A stretch of DNA of 64,000 nt from contig OZ038511.1 of NCBI GenBank assembly GCA_964036315.1, positions 1,149,626-1,213,625 of the forward strand, in the 5' to 3' direction. Positions within the stretch are counted from its first letter, which is position 1, and each line of letters begins with the position of its first letter. The notes below the pieces were generated by a model. That model was not told the DNA's origin. It ran no database searches and was given only the letters and a program-made list of their open reading frames with translations. Both the position numbers and the translations under genes were made by a program. Positions 34,377-46,745 of this stretch are shown piece after piece. Source of the DNA: Acanthosepion esculentum. Lineage: Eukaryota; Mollusca; Cephalopoda; Sepiida; Sepiidae.

Positions 34377-34452
34377 CCACACTTTTTCTTTTTGATTATT
34401 CAATGACTTTTTGCCTTGGATTCTCTACATTTCAAAGTCAACCACATGACAG
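34370..34452 (+). other. Candidate 83-nt recursive-splice exon
   Basis: Bounded by a strong pyrimidine-tract acceptor and by AG|GTAAGA. It begins with GTAAGT itself and has length 83, so inclusion would shift frame. Sequence alone does not show that it is transcribed; no protein similarity seen. Confidence 0.3.
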
Positions 34453-36237
34453 GTAAGACTGCAAAAACTTTATCTAATGGTATTTAAATATTTTTATTTA
34501 AACATAGTCTTTTGATAAGAAAATGAAACTTATTACTATTTTTCCTTTATTTCAAGATAACATCATGCAAAATTATTTTCAAAGTAAATATACTTTACTA
34601 TGTCATGAAAATGTAGAGATTTTATTCAAGTTTTGTGATGAGCATTCAATGTATAGTTCTTTATCAAAGCTATAAATGTATATACAATAATTTTATGACA
34701 TTTTCTAATTTGGTTGTTTTTGCTTAATATTATTTCATCAGAGCATTTTGAGTTTTGAAGCTATCAGCAGTAGGTTTGAACGTTGTTCCTTATTTGATGT
34801 TCTCTATAGAATGACTTACTGTTAACTAGGAAAATCTTTCTGCTTAAAACCTTTAAACTCATTTGAATCCAAATTGAAAATAGAAATCCAGAATAAAAAA
34901 ATGATTTTGCATAAATTGTGAATAGCTTCATCTTTCAATGCATCAAAAGATTGAAAGACCAAAAATGGAATAAACCATTATAAATTTTAATTGACAATAA
35001 GTTTATCAATATATTCACTATTGTAGGAGATTTATCATTTTTAAGCAATTGCTATTTCTCCCATGTTTCTTTCAATGAGACAGTTCGTCATGATTTGGGA
35101 TTTATAATATTTTTAGAAAAATTAGGAAAAACTTTGTAAAACATTTTGTTTCTAAAATGTAGAAGAAATTTAGAAAGTGTCCTTTGTCTATTTGGCCATA
35201 AAAATGTCCAATGTCTTGAATGAATTCAATTTGACACTTTCTTTTATGTGTGGCATGATATCAAGTTTAATGTCACTGAATCTAAATGGCTGCTGACCAA
35301 TCTAATCATCTTTCAGAGTTTAACAAAACTTCTATAAACCATAAATCTGAATGCAACATGTGAAGTGTTGATTAACTTGATTTAGGTGGCCATTTTTACT
35401 CCAAAGGGGCTTGGAAGATTTAAGGCTCAGATCTGAATGCTACAACCATAAATAATTGATGCCATTTCCTTGATAGCTTCTATTCAGTCTGAAGCTTGTT
35501 ACCACCATATCATTTATTATCTTCTCTTTTAGCAATGAAGCAATGAGTGTCATTCAAAACCTCTTCAGAGAATCTTTATTTTTGAATATCAAAATGAATT
35601 CTTTGTTTTCTTGCTTCTAATATTTGTGCACTGTTTATGATCAGTGCTTGACAAGAACTAATAAAGCAAATCTTGGTGAAAAGATAAATTTGTAAGATAT
35701 GGTTGTTGCTTACAATCTATCTCAAGATAGATTGTGGCAAGACATTCAGTGGGGATCTGTAACAGGGAGATCAGATGTTCAGTTTCACAAATGAAGAAGA
35801 AACAATTGGCTTGCATACATGGATTGGTTTTGTCCCTCAGTTGACTGTAAAGGTCTATCCATCCTGCAAGGAAAACATCCAAAAATGCATGCTATTCATA
35901 AATTCAAAACAACATTATCAATGCGTCAGAAGGCATGAGTCAAAAAGTTACTGCGATGAAATAAAACACAAATAGAATTATTTGGCCAATATTGAAAATA
36001 CTATATGTGGCACAGTTAATCATCCAGAAACTTCCTCCTCATGGTTAAGCATATTGGTAGATCTGGGATGCCTTGCAAATATTTCTGCATCTGAGGCAGA
36101 ATAACTACTTACTATAAAAAGAATATAGGCACTGCCATATAATGCCAAATTATTGAGCAGAATCTCTTGAAATAAGCCCCCCAAATCCTGTTTCTATTTG
36201 GGTTGTAATTTAACTTCTAATAGGACAATAATTTTAC

Positions 36238-36238
<1 letters not shown>
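34453..36238. other. No gene recognised
   Basis: AT-rich. A short palindrome CAATCTATCTCAAGATAGATTG lies at about 35714-35735. Overlapping 60-75 residue frames near 35660-35975 show no motif. Confidence 0.4.

Positions 36239-36291
<53 letters not shown>
36239..36291. repeat. (TA)n microsatellite
   Basis: About 26 TA units. Confidence 0.97.
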
Positions 36292-36294
<3 letters not shown>

Positions 36295-39177
36295 AAAACT
36301 ATGAAGAAATGATTCAGTTTAAAGATAATTGGATAATTAAAGTCCAGATTTGGATCTTATTGAAAATCTGCTGTGAAAGTTCAAACTAGGAGGTCATCAC
36401 TGATGTTGATTGAATTTATGATGACTGATTTTATTTCTACAAATTAATGACTAAATAAAAGAAAATAAACAATGGGAACAAGTTTACTTGGCATTTACAG
36501 ATTTCAAAACAATTTCATTTTACTGAAACAAAAACATGGCTTTGTTTTCCTTCACCAATGTTAGGTCAGTAATTCCTCTCAAGCCAGTTTTCAGCACTTT
36601 TTTGTTCTGGAATTGTACTATTTTAATATTTTTGAATAAGATACAAACTTGAAACTTCTGCTAAGAATGATACACTTTTGCTAAAATATCTGTGTTTTTT
36701 TTTTTAAATCTGAAAAAAAAACTCAAATTGAGTTTCTTCTGCTCCATTATTTTTGGGTGAATAATTATATTGAGACTTCACTACAGAAGAGGGGAATTCC
36801 TGGTTTTCCTTGATGCTTTTAACATACTTGAATATCTGATATTGAAAGAAGCCAAGGAAGGTAGAGGGGACTGTAGAAAAAGCTTCAAAATGGTTATGGA
36901 CTAAAAGATCAGATCCATGGAGCTCTATGACAGGGGTCAGTGGGATGTTTGACTGTGAAGGGAGAAAGGAGAGAGAAAATAAGGGAAGAAGGGAAGCAAA
37001 AGAAATAGAAATACGTTAGCCAAGTTGCTGTTTGAGAGTTTGTTTTTTTTTAACTTTATTTTCTTCCTTGACTGTGTCTTGGTTTTCCCAGTGCATGCAA
37101 GGATTTTTTTCCCTCTGCAAGATCATTCAATTCTGATCACGTAATTCCTAACTTCAGTGTATTAGTATGCTTGTGTTGTTTTTTTTAAGAGAAATATTAT
37201 TTCATAGGGTATAATGACATTCCTGATGATATGTAATAATTTTTTACCTGTAATGTCTAGCAGTGTCTGTTGCAAGCGTGTATCCTTCCACATGTTGGAC
37301 TTAAGAAGGAAAAGATGAACATTCAGTTTGTTGCCATAAATATAGCAAATTATATTTGATGATATATCAACAACTGCAGTTGTTTGTAGGTTCTGTTCAT
37401 TATTGTGCGCTTGGTGGGCATTTGCTTCAGGATCGTCTGCTGGAAAATAGGTATTGTTCCAGTAGGCTTACTTGGGTGAACAGGTATGATGTTGGAAGAC
37501 CCCAAAATTGTTATGACCCCAAGTCAATAACATAACTGATGAGGCAATCCTTTGCACTCATTGGGGTGTATCATAACAAGTATATGACATTCATACATGG
37601 AAGAACATACATGGAAGAACATACTTTAATCCAAGAATTTAAGCTCCATACTTTCTGCTCAATATGAACAACATTTCAAAGGTTTCATCTCATTTTAAAA
37701 CAAGAAACATCTTATTCTTTTACAATCAGTCTTGTTTAGATAAAGCACCACACTATCTGTTGTAACAATTAGTGATGAAAATAATCTTTATTCTTGTGGT
37801 TTCTTAATCTTATAGAATTTTTAGAAAGTTATTTCTCTGAGAATAAATGCAAGGTTAATAGCAGAAACAAAGAACTTTTTCTTCTGTTTGATCACCATCC
37901 CACCAAAACAGACTCTTCTTTGTCTTGGAGATGTGTAAATAATGCTAAATTGAAGTTTACCTTCATTGGCTTCCCTGTCCAGAAAGAGGCTGTTCTTGTT
38001 TTTAATTCAGCTGCATTAACAAACTTTTCTCTACATGTTCTCCTTAACCATTTGATAATTTTGTCTCAGTTCTTAACTTTTTCAATGAAATTACACAAAA
38101 CCATTTCCAAATTCTTTGGAAGCAAGCATGCTGTTCTGGTGATGTCTTTGATAAGAAACTTGTTTTTTTTTCACTTAAAAATTAGATTTGGGTTAATGCT
38201 ATTGTTTTGTAAAATTCTGAGATGAAGTGTTGTCATTTTCCATTCATTATTTGGAATATTCATTTTTGTTCTTATAAAAAAGGAATGACGTGCACCTGGG
38301 GAATGAAGAAAAATGTATCTAAAATGTTTTCAATAAAGATGAAAATAATCTGAATACTATATAAAATAATGGAATCTTAAATTATGGGCAAAACTTTAAG
38401 GTTCTGTTTACAATACAGTCAATTCAGATATTTTTGTAGCAAAGAAGAGAACTTTGTAAAGTACTGAATAAAAGTTGTCATTTGAAATACACTACCAAAC
38501 AATATTAACCATTGCATGTTTTATCAATATGGAAAATAAATCCTTATTTAAATCTAAAGGTTTATCAACTGAATGATGGCAACATCTTTGCAATTAGGAT
38601 GAACACCATTTGTATAAAATAGCTGAATTTTGAAGCTTTAAATTAATAGCCATGTTGCAAGCTTAGAGATTTAAAATGGGTCATAAAGCTGATTTGGTGG
38701 ATAAAGAATGCTGTTTAATAATTTCAGAACTTGCAAAATATAAAAGAATAGTGGATATTTCAGAAATAATCAGCATGTACCACTGAATGATGATTCATTC
38801 AAAATCATATATGTATCTAATAGAAGTTTGATAATGGAAAATTGAGAGCTTTATCATGCTGATCTGTGTGACATGCTCACAGGAAAGGCTGGAGTACACA
38901 CTAAAGCTGCAAATGAAATGCTCAAAAGATGACTTGGTAACTTGAGAAGTTAGGGAAGGAGTATGAACTGTTAGTGGATGTGACATTGATCATATCAGAC
39001 CAGAACTGGGCTGACAGACTGATGAGAGTCCCACAAAAATGACTAGATGCAGTAAGAAAAAAGTTTAACCCAATGGTGCTGTGTCATTGTATGCACCTGA
39101 ACCTAACCTAATAAGGGTTGTACACTGCCAATGTGAGCATCCTTGCATAAAATGCAGATTTTATTTTGTAAAGTGAA
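36292..39177. other. No gene recognised
   Basis: Mostly AT-rich. 37794-38225 (+) has a 143-residue open frame, the longest unassigned frame in the window, with no known motif. It is preceded by TTCTTAATCTTATAG, a weak acceptor-like stretch. 38820-39170 may hold degraded upstream parts of the gypsy element that follows. Confidence 0.35.
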
Positions 39178-40066
39178 TTCATCACCTAGCTTCGAAGGCA
39201 GATGTTAAGGTAGTAGTTAGGGAATGCAAGGAATGTTAATCAATTGAACCAGCCGCAATATGTTGGCTATGAAGCAAGCTAAGTGTGCCTGAGGCATGAA
39301 AATGATTGGGAATAGACATTATCCATTATAATGGAAGACAGTACCTGACACTGATCAATTATGACCTTACCCAATTTGCAATTTGGCGATCCTGGTATCA
39401 ACAGAATTCTACAGGCATTATCAATCATTTAGAGGCCCTTTTTATGACCAAGGTCCACCAGAAGAACTACTCACACACAATGATACACTCTGTGCACTCA
39501 ATGGTAAAATTGAGAGAATTCATCACAATATTAAAAGAATCACTGCCAGGAAGCAATACTCAATCATGGAGGTGGTCTACTGGTATAATGTCACAGCAAA
39601 AGACAACATCTCCCTTGTTGCTGCACCTGCTAACATGATCCATCACTATCAAGTTGGTGAAAGGAATTGATTTAACTCTAACCTTATAACTTTTTGTCAC
39701 AACATTGATAAGAACACATGCTGTACAAAGTAGGAGACTGTGTGTGGGTAAATATCCCCACATTATTGATGTACTTCAAGATATCAGATGAGGTGTGTAA
39801 CTGGTATCAGCAGTCCACATACAATTTTGATCAACGAAATGCCACACCGCCTGAAAAATCTTTGCCAAGATGTTGGCTGCATTAAATCAGAGAGTGACAC
39901 AGACACTACATCAAGGACATCCTCTGAAAGTGCAAAAGTATTTGGATTTGGAGTATCCAGTGGTTCTTCTAATAGAGATGACTCGGGACCTGAGATTAAG
40001 CAGTATGACTCAGCAGAAAACGTGCCGGGAAGAAGAGGAGATTGTACCCCTATGATGGAGTACTAA
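39178..40066 (+). pseudogene. pol: Ty3/gypsy-type integrase remnant
   Basis: Reading order matches the integrase end of a gypsy-family pol. A zinc-finger end has VVVRECKEC (39206-39240). The core begins LGIDIIHYNGRQYLTLI, whose Asp is the first catalytic residue (about 39312). The second Asp lies in ELLTHND (about 39485), the Glu in GKIERIHHNIKR (about 39515), and VYWYNVTAKDN follows. The C-terminal part from 39788 has CVTGISSPHTILINEMPHRL and a Ser/Asp-rich tail. Only about ten residues separate the second Asp and the Glu, where about 35 are usual, so the core has an internal deletion. There are stops before the core and a frameshift near 39445. Integrase would join cDNA to chromosomal DNA; this copy cannot. 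The rest of pol and LTRs were not seen. Confidence 0.85.
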
Positions 40067-41984
40067 AATTAAAAGACATGCACCCAGTTACCACATCTGC
40101 AACCATGATCATGTGATCAAGGAGGAGTGTACAGAAGAAAATGGTGACATACACTGTAGTTCAAAATGTTTTTATATCACATGGTGCTTTTGCAGAAAAA
40201 AAAGAAGAAAAAATGCTTCACCACTGAATGAGGTCAGTCAGTGGATGTAAATTAGCTTCTGCTAACTAATTGTAGTTAAAGTTTTACTGAGTTAAATGGA
40301 TTGCATAGAAAATCTGCTAATCCATTTTCATGCTTCACAAATCAAAAACCTGATAAGGATTCACTGTACTACTATAAAAGCAATTGACTTTTCCTATGAA
40401 AGGATATTTTTGTGAGGAAGCTGCATGCATGTACATGGAGATTTGGACTTTGTGACTCTTTATCATAGACATCTGTAATAGCATCAAGGATGTTAGAGAC
40501 CAGTGACTCTCATCAAGAGCAATAATGTCCTCTTGGGTGTGATATGAACTCTGAAAGGGCAGTTAGGGACAGCATGATAATTTTAATGAGGTAGTAAGAT
40601 AATTTAACATTTGAAAACTGATTGGAACAGGTCACAACATTTTATTTATGCCTTTATTTTTTTAGTATTTTTATTCATATATTTACATTTTTAGAAGTAT
40701 TTTGAACATTTGGTTGCAATTGTAAGATGTGTATGGAGCTAAAACCAGCAAGCTTCTAGGGTCATGTTTAGTGACTGCTGGTTGGTTATTGATGCTGCTC
40801 TTGTACAGCAAAACATAAACACATAACCTGAACTCTATTGCAGTAGTTCTGCTCCATTTACCAATGCAATTTTAGCATAGAAGCGCCTTCTTGTACAAAT
40901 ATCTGAAAAGAGGCACAAGAGAAGAAAAGATTCAGAACAACTGTTTTAAAGCAAAATCTATTTACTTAATGCCTCATTCACTTGGAAATGTTTGAAGAAT
41001 GGATCTGCTGAAACATTTGAAAAAACGTATTGAGAGTTTTAAAGAACCATTAAATGAAAGTAACATATCTGTTTATAATCTTGTGTTCTGTTCCAAATGA
41101 AACTTCATTCGAAGTGATGCATAAAGGCATGCATGTACATATAATGGGTAGAATTATGAATTACTATCAGAATTTCTGATGCATGAGCAGCATAACAATT
41201 ATTGGAGAGGAAAGGGCAGTCAGCAAGCCAAATTTAAAATCTGTCTTTATCTGCTGCATTCACTTTTGTACTAATGCTTTTGGGAAAGTTACAAATCCAT
41301 TTCCTCTCTCTTCAAGCTATGGATTAAATAGAAGAATATAGTAGGCTCTCTAGCTTTGGATGGTAGCCAATCTAGGTGAAGGAATGCTTTGAATTCAGAA
41401 TTATAGAGAAAGCAGTGAGAAACCACTGCACTATCTTTTCCAAGAAGTGATGGCAGTTCACTGACTACAAAGAAAACAAATCTTTGAAGAACCATGTTAT
41501 AGCTGAAATGATATGGTATTTAAAAAAAAGAACTTATCAAACAACAATATTTGATGCAATTATTGTTAAGTATTTATACTTAGGACTAATATATCTAAAG
41601 AACAGGTTAGGAACTAATACAATTTTGTGATTTTTAAAAAATTTCAGCTGAATAATCAGAATGCATTTTAGTTCAAAGTTATGGAAGAACCATCTTCAGT
41701 TGATGTAATTGATTCAGGCTAAACGCAGTCGTTTCATAATGATTAACTAGATAAAAACTGGTTACTTCTTAAATTTCACTTCTACTAGATACTGAATTAA
41801 TTTATTTTGTTTTTCTTTTAGCATTCTTCTAAAAAAAGGTCTGATACAAAATACACACCAGGAAAGACTCTAGCCAAAACATGAATTAAAAAAATCTAAG
41901 ATAAAATGCTCATTTGGGAAAAATATTAACAAGACCTTAATGAATTTTAAGCAAAAACATAAGTCATAGGATATGTGCCTAGTA
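40067..41984. other. No gene recognised
   Basis: Possible 3' flank of the gypsy remnant near 40070-40250 without recognised LTR ends, then AT-rich DNA with no coding signal. Confidence 0.4.
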
Positions 41985-43080
41985 TTGTGTAGGACCTCCC
42001 CAAGCCTAAAAAATTACAGCAACTTTATGGGTCATTGATTCCATAAGGGTTAAAAGACTTTTGCAGGACGTCTAGACAACTTTTAACAGTGTCATGGTAT
42101 TTGTAGTTTCAGAATCTTGAATGTGAATACACTGCTCCACCATGTTCCATAAATATGTGATTGGGCTGATGTCAGGAGAACATGGAAGTCACACCATTTG
42201 CAGAAATATCCAGAATGCTTCTCAAAACAGTTCTGGGCAATTTCAACATATTATCTTGCTGGAATAACCCATCTCTAGGGTACATGGAGTTCATGAATGT
42301 GTGCAAATAGTTATAAATCAGTGCAACATTGTGATCATCAGTCATTAATGAGTTTAAGCAGATTATTTGTCTCAATCCATGTCACACTATTATGAAACAA
42401 CCACCAGCCAGTACAATACCTTGTTGACAACTGGGGTTCATGGTCACATGGGGTCTACACCACACCCAAATCCTACCATCAAACAAAAACAACTGGAACT
42501 ATGATTCATTGGGACTTACTGCTTGTTGCCAGTTCTCCTGAGTTCAATGGGTGATTTCATAAATCCAATATGATACTATGTCTAATATTGTGGTGTTAAA
42601 AAGTGTATTCTAATAAATCTTTTGCTTCTATATTCCATGAACCCTGAAGAACATTGAACTGACTTCCTGGATATTCATTTGGTACATCCTGCAATGAATG
42701 TGGATATGATTTGAACTAGTTGCATGTCTATTAGCACAGAAAATTCTCACCAGATACTTCATGATCATTAAAGATCTGTGGTTGACCACTGTACTGTCCA
42801 TGGGTAGTAATGTCTTCCATTAGGTATTGCCAGTAAATATAGGATACCATAGATCATAGGATATGATTCCAGAAATGAAATGTTCCATTCATTTAGCACT
42901 TATACTCATGTCCTGTTCAAACTCTGATAAATCTTGTTGTTTTGTCATGAAAAAGCTAAGCAGTGTTCGCACTGACTCAACAGATGTCAGAATAGGAATC
43001 TAGGAATTTCCATGACATCCAAGTATGGTGGTGCCTCTTACCACTATCTTTACATACTGCTACCCCATAACTTTTGACAG
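41985..43080 (-). pseudogene. Tc1-like transposase pseudogene, near full length
   Basis: From high to low coordinates: DLSEFEQDMSISAK (about 42925), the N-terminal DNA-binding helix; SPNES-type sequence before FQLFLFDGRIWVWCRP (about 42480); a hydrophobic segment with VLAGGCFIIV (about 42410); ALIYNYLHTFMNSMYP then LFQQDNM (about 42240), the second catalytic Asp region; and an SPDxxPI.H.W-like block spread over two frames near 42150. It ends with AWGGPTQY-like sequence near 41985. Block order and total length (about 1.1 kb) fit a complete Tc1 transposase. Many stops and shifts; the SPD block reads with an in-frame stop. The N-terminal 500 bases match 31490-31912. Confidence 0.82.
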
Positions 43081-46000
43081 TAAGTATACTAGGATATGGC
43101 AGCTATATTTTTTACCAATACTACAACGATAATGATCTTCTATTTGTCTCACCTCAAGCATCAGAAACTTTATTGCTGCCAGACCTTTCATCTGTTTGTT
43201 GATGATTTTTCAGTAAGTTTTATCTGCTTGACATTAGGGACTGAACTTTATGTTAATGATATCTCATCTCATCTTTTCTCTGTTAAGCTATTCTCTGATC
43301 AAACATACAGAGTGATTCCCCCGGGAGTCAATGCATGCAGATTACTTCAACATTTGATAAAAGAATTTTGTGTCAACTGCATGTTCATTATATACAGTTA
43401 CAGTTTCAATACAATTTTTTCCATCATCAAATGGGAACAACTTGTGATATGTATTTCCTACTCTTAGTGATTGGGAGTACAATGCACATGTACATGTGTT
43501 TGAAAAATATTGATTACCAACAGAAATGCTTCGTTGTGAGGGTAAAATCTGAAGAGCCATTGTGCCAAAAATAGAAGTATTTTTGGTTATAGAATAATTA
43601 AAAGTAAAGAAAAAAATGTCTGGAAAACCATTTCAGTCCTCTTCCAGAAAGAAAAGGTTTTCAGTCATAATAAAGTTGATTGGCTGCTGACAGAAAAGAA
43701 TATCTGCTGTTATTGATGGATGCAGGAAAATCAAACTCTTTGTATAATTTATATGTTTATTTTGAAGGATGTTTTTTATGATCCTGTTTCATATTCTTTT
43801 ATCCATTCCTGCTTTGATTCTTTCAATTTCATTGGCATGGAATATATTCATTCCATTTATTGAATCAAATATATGTTGTGCATAAAACAGGTTACATGAC
43901 CTAAAACTTCATTGTTTAGTATTTCATATCTTATCATCAAAGGTATCTAACTAATCAGAACAGAAAAATGTTCCTATACAAGTATAGAGTGATTTGTTTC
44001 AAAATGATATCCCAGTCTTTTCATTTTTTTACCACCATTTTCCTTGACATATATCAATGGAATCTCTGATTTTATTCAGACCCTTTCTTTATTTGCAAAA
44101 TTATAACATTAGTGTTTCACATAGAAGTGATCATATGCAAATTTTTCAAGAGTACAAAATTGTCTTTTGGCATTACTATGGCTCAGTGGAGCCATCTTGA
44201 ATTCCAGTGCTTTTGATAGAATTGAAATCATTTTTCTCATTATAATAGCAGCTTCATGATCAACCAATTTTTATCATTTATATTTGACTTTGATACTTCT
44301 GCTTCTGAGACAATGACTGCCTGTCTGGAAAGCAATTTGTGTTGTTACTTCCACTTCTACTGTGTTTTTTAACTCAAATATATTATTTCACTGTTGTTCT
44401 ATTTTTTTGTCCCCATTCACTGTAATGAATTTGGTATAAAGACATTGACTTAAACCCTTAGCATGTGGTTTCATTTGCTTGTGTTGCACTATTGCTCACT
44501 TGTATGAATTTCAAATCGCAGTCAAAGAACAGTCTTCTTTTCTTTATTAATATAAATATTTCTTCTTTAAATTTATAAAAAGAAAAGTTACATCCTTACC
44601 TGACATGTGCAGATATTACTGGTATGCTACTGAGTACATTTTTGCCATTCCTTATGGTTTTGTGTCAGGTTTGACTAAGCATAATAAATTCAAACTCATC
44701 TTAATCAGTATTGTTTATACTTGATCAGGTATTGTTAATCAATGTGTGAAAAACTTGAATTTGTTCTTGCCTCTCTTATGTTTTTGTTCTTCCTAAATCA
44801 ATTCCAATGTATTCAGAAAGATTAAATGATAACTTGAAGGCATACTCAATATTGTGTTTTATGCTATTTAAAATATGCTAAATAGAAAAGGCAAGATGAA
44901 AACATTGCAGTCGCTGTTATTTTCTTAATTATAACTTAGGCAAAATCATTCTTGTTATATTTTCTTGAAGCTAACTTCTTTATCATTTCATTCTTTACAA
45001 AATGTATTATCAATTATTATCAGACATTTTTTCTACTAAATTTGAAAATCTTAAACTTGAGCCCAAATCTTTTTTAAATACCATATCTCTTCAAAGAGTA
45101 GGTGATCATGGCTCTCCACAGATTCCTTTTTCATTATTTTCTGTGGAATGCTATGACTTGGAGTGGTTTCCTGATACTATTTTCAGTTTGAATTTGAGTT
45201 GTCCCTCTTTTATAGCTCAGTCTACCCTGCTATGTAGCCCACAGATAAGGAGAGAAGAGGAGTCATGCCTTTCCTAACAGCATTATTCCTAAGTACATAC
45301 AACAGAACCCAACTTACTAATTCAATAACCATTATTATAACAGTTGTTACATGGCATACACATTTTACATACTAAATATAACAACCATTATGAAATAGAA
45401 TATATAACAAAATGAATGACATAACTTTTGCTAAAATATTAACATAGCAATAATTTTGATTCCTGTCATTATAACATAGACATAGCAATAATTTAAAATA
45501 AAAAAATATTTCTTTATAGAATCTTGGATATACTGATAATTTCTTAAATATTCAGTAACAGCAGATAATTAAAAAAATAAAAATTTAGTTGAGTCACATG
45601 ATTTCTCCATATTTGTCCCCAGGGATAATTTTCTCATAATCAGTTGAAAATGACTATCACAAGTAGGCAAACTACTTTTTCTAGTGATAAGATTTCTGCT
45701 TATGTGAAAAATGCCACATAGCATTTTTAAAAAACATAATGCCAAATACTGGAAATTGCAACATGCAAGTTGACATTTAAAATATCAACTTTTATATTGC
45801 AATCTTGAAACTTGAAAAAGTTCTTTCCTAAATTACAGATTGGCTTCATAGTCTAAACTATGAACCTTTATCACAGAGAAGTAACTAAATAGAACAGCTG
45901 TCTCTAAATTTATTCTGTCCTGCCATAAGATTGTCTTCTACACTAATATTATTGTGAGGTTTAAACAAACCTACCTGAATATTTACATTGAATTCATTTT

Positions 46001-46390
46001 TAATTAAAATGTTAGTATTTTGTTTAGGAAAAACAAGAAATTCTGTTATGAAGTTTGATTTGTTTGTATTTTATCAGTCCGAGAGCTGCTTCTACCCTTA
46101 CTGCTTGGGAATTTATATAGTCTATGTGTTAACTATGCTAATTAGGTAGTCATTTACATATTACTACAATTTCATTTTAAATTCTGAAGGAAAAGAGATA
46201 AATTTATTTTCAGTGAAGTTTTCTTGGTAATAGAAGCTGTGAAATATGTTTATTTTTGTGTAAGCCAATATTTTTCCATAAAGTTGAATGAATTATAAAA
46301 ATTTGTTGTTTAAATTAAAATAAATTGCTTAAGATGCAGGTAAAATGGTTGGCTCTCTCTACCACTTCAGTAAGTACCTGACCCCAGGAC
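43081..46390. other. No gene recognised
   Basis: Less AT-rich in places. Overlapping frames at 43096-43467 (+, 123 residues) and 43342-43560 (-) have no motif I recognise. 45002-45277 (+) has a 91-residue frame, also unassigned. Confidence 0.35.
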
Positions 46391-46394
46391 CTAT

Positions 46395-46745
46395 TCCCTA
46401 CCTTTTACAAGAGCCAGATCAGGCCATATTTGGGGTACTGTTGTCATATTTGGGCAGCCACACTGCACTCTCCAGGTTAAATAGTCTAAAAGTGTCTATC
46501 AGTCCTTGTGGGTGATAAATTATTTTCCATTCTTCAACCTCTTTCTCTCACAGGTGGAATGTGGCGAGCTTCTGGCTGCGCTATTGCTACTTTCATGAAA
46601 AGTGATTGAACAAACTACATTCCTTTGTTCCACCAGTTCTAACCTTTCTGGCAAGGACCTGCCATGCCACTTATATTCCCTCTGTATTCCATCAGTGAGA
46701 AGTAAGTTCCACTTGAACAGCTTCTTTTCATGATCTTCTGTACCT
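46395..46745 (+). pseudogene. LINE RT C-terminal fragment
   Basis: Across two frames: YKSQIRPYL near 46408, CCHIWAA near 46442, FSHRWNVAS near 46548, LRYCYFHEK near 46580, PPVLTFLARTCHATYIPS near 46640, then RSKFHLNSFF near 46700. This is the conserved region after the RT domain of Jockey/CR1-type LINEs (HRR.VASL.L.YRYF.G). Stops and shifts show decay. Only 350 bases remain; related tails lie at 27.5-28.0 kb (minus) and 58.8 kb (plus). Confidence 0.75.

Noticed and set aside
44590..44610. Minus-strand TGTCAG|GTAAGG as a ratchet point
   Set aside because: Upstream sequence is not pyrimidine-rich; at best a cryptic donor.
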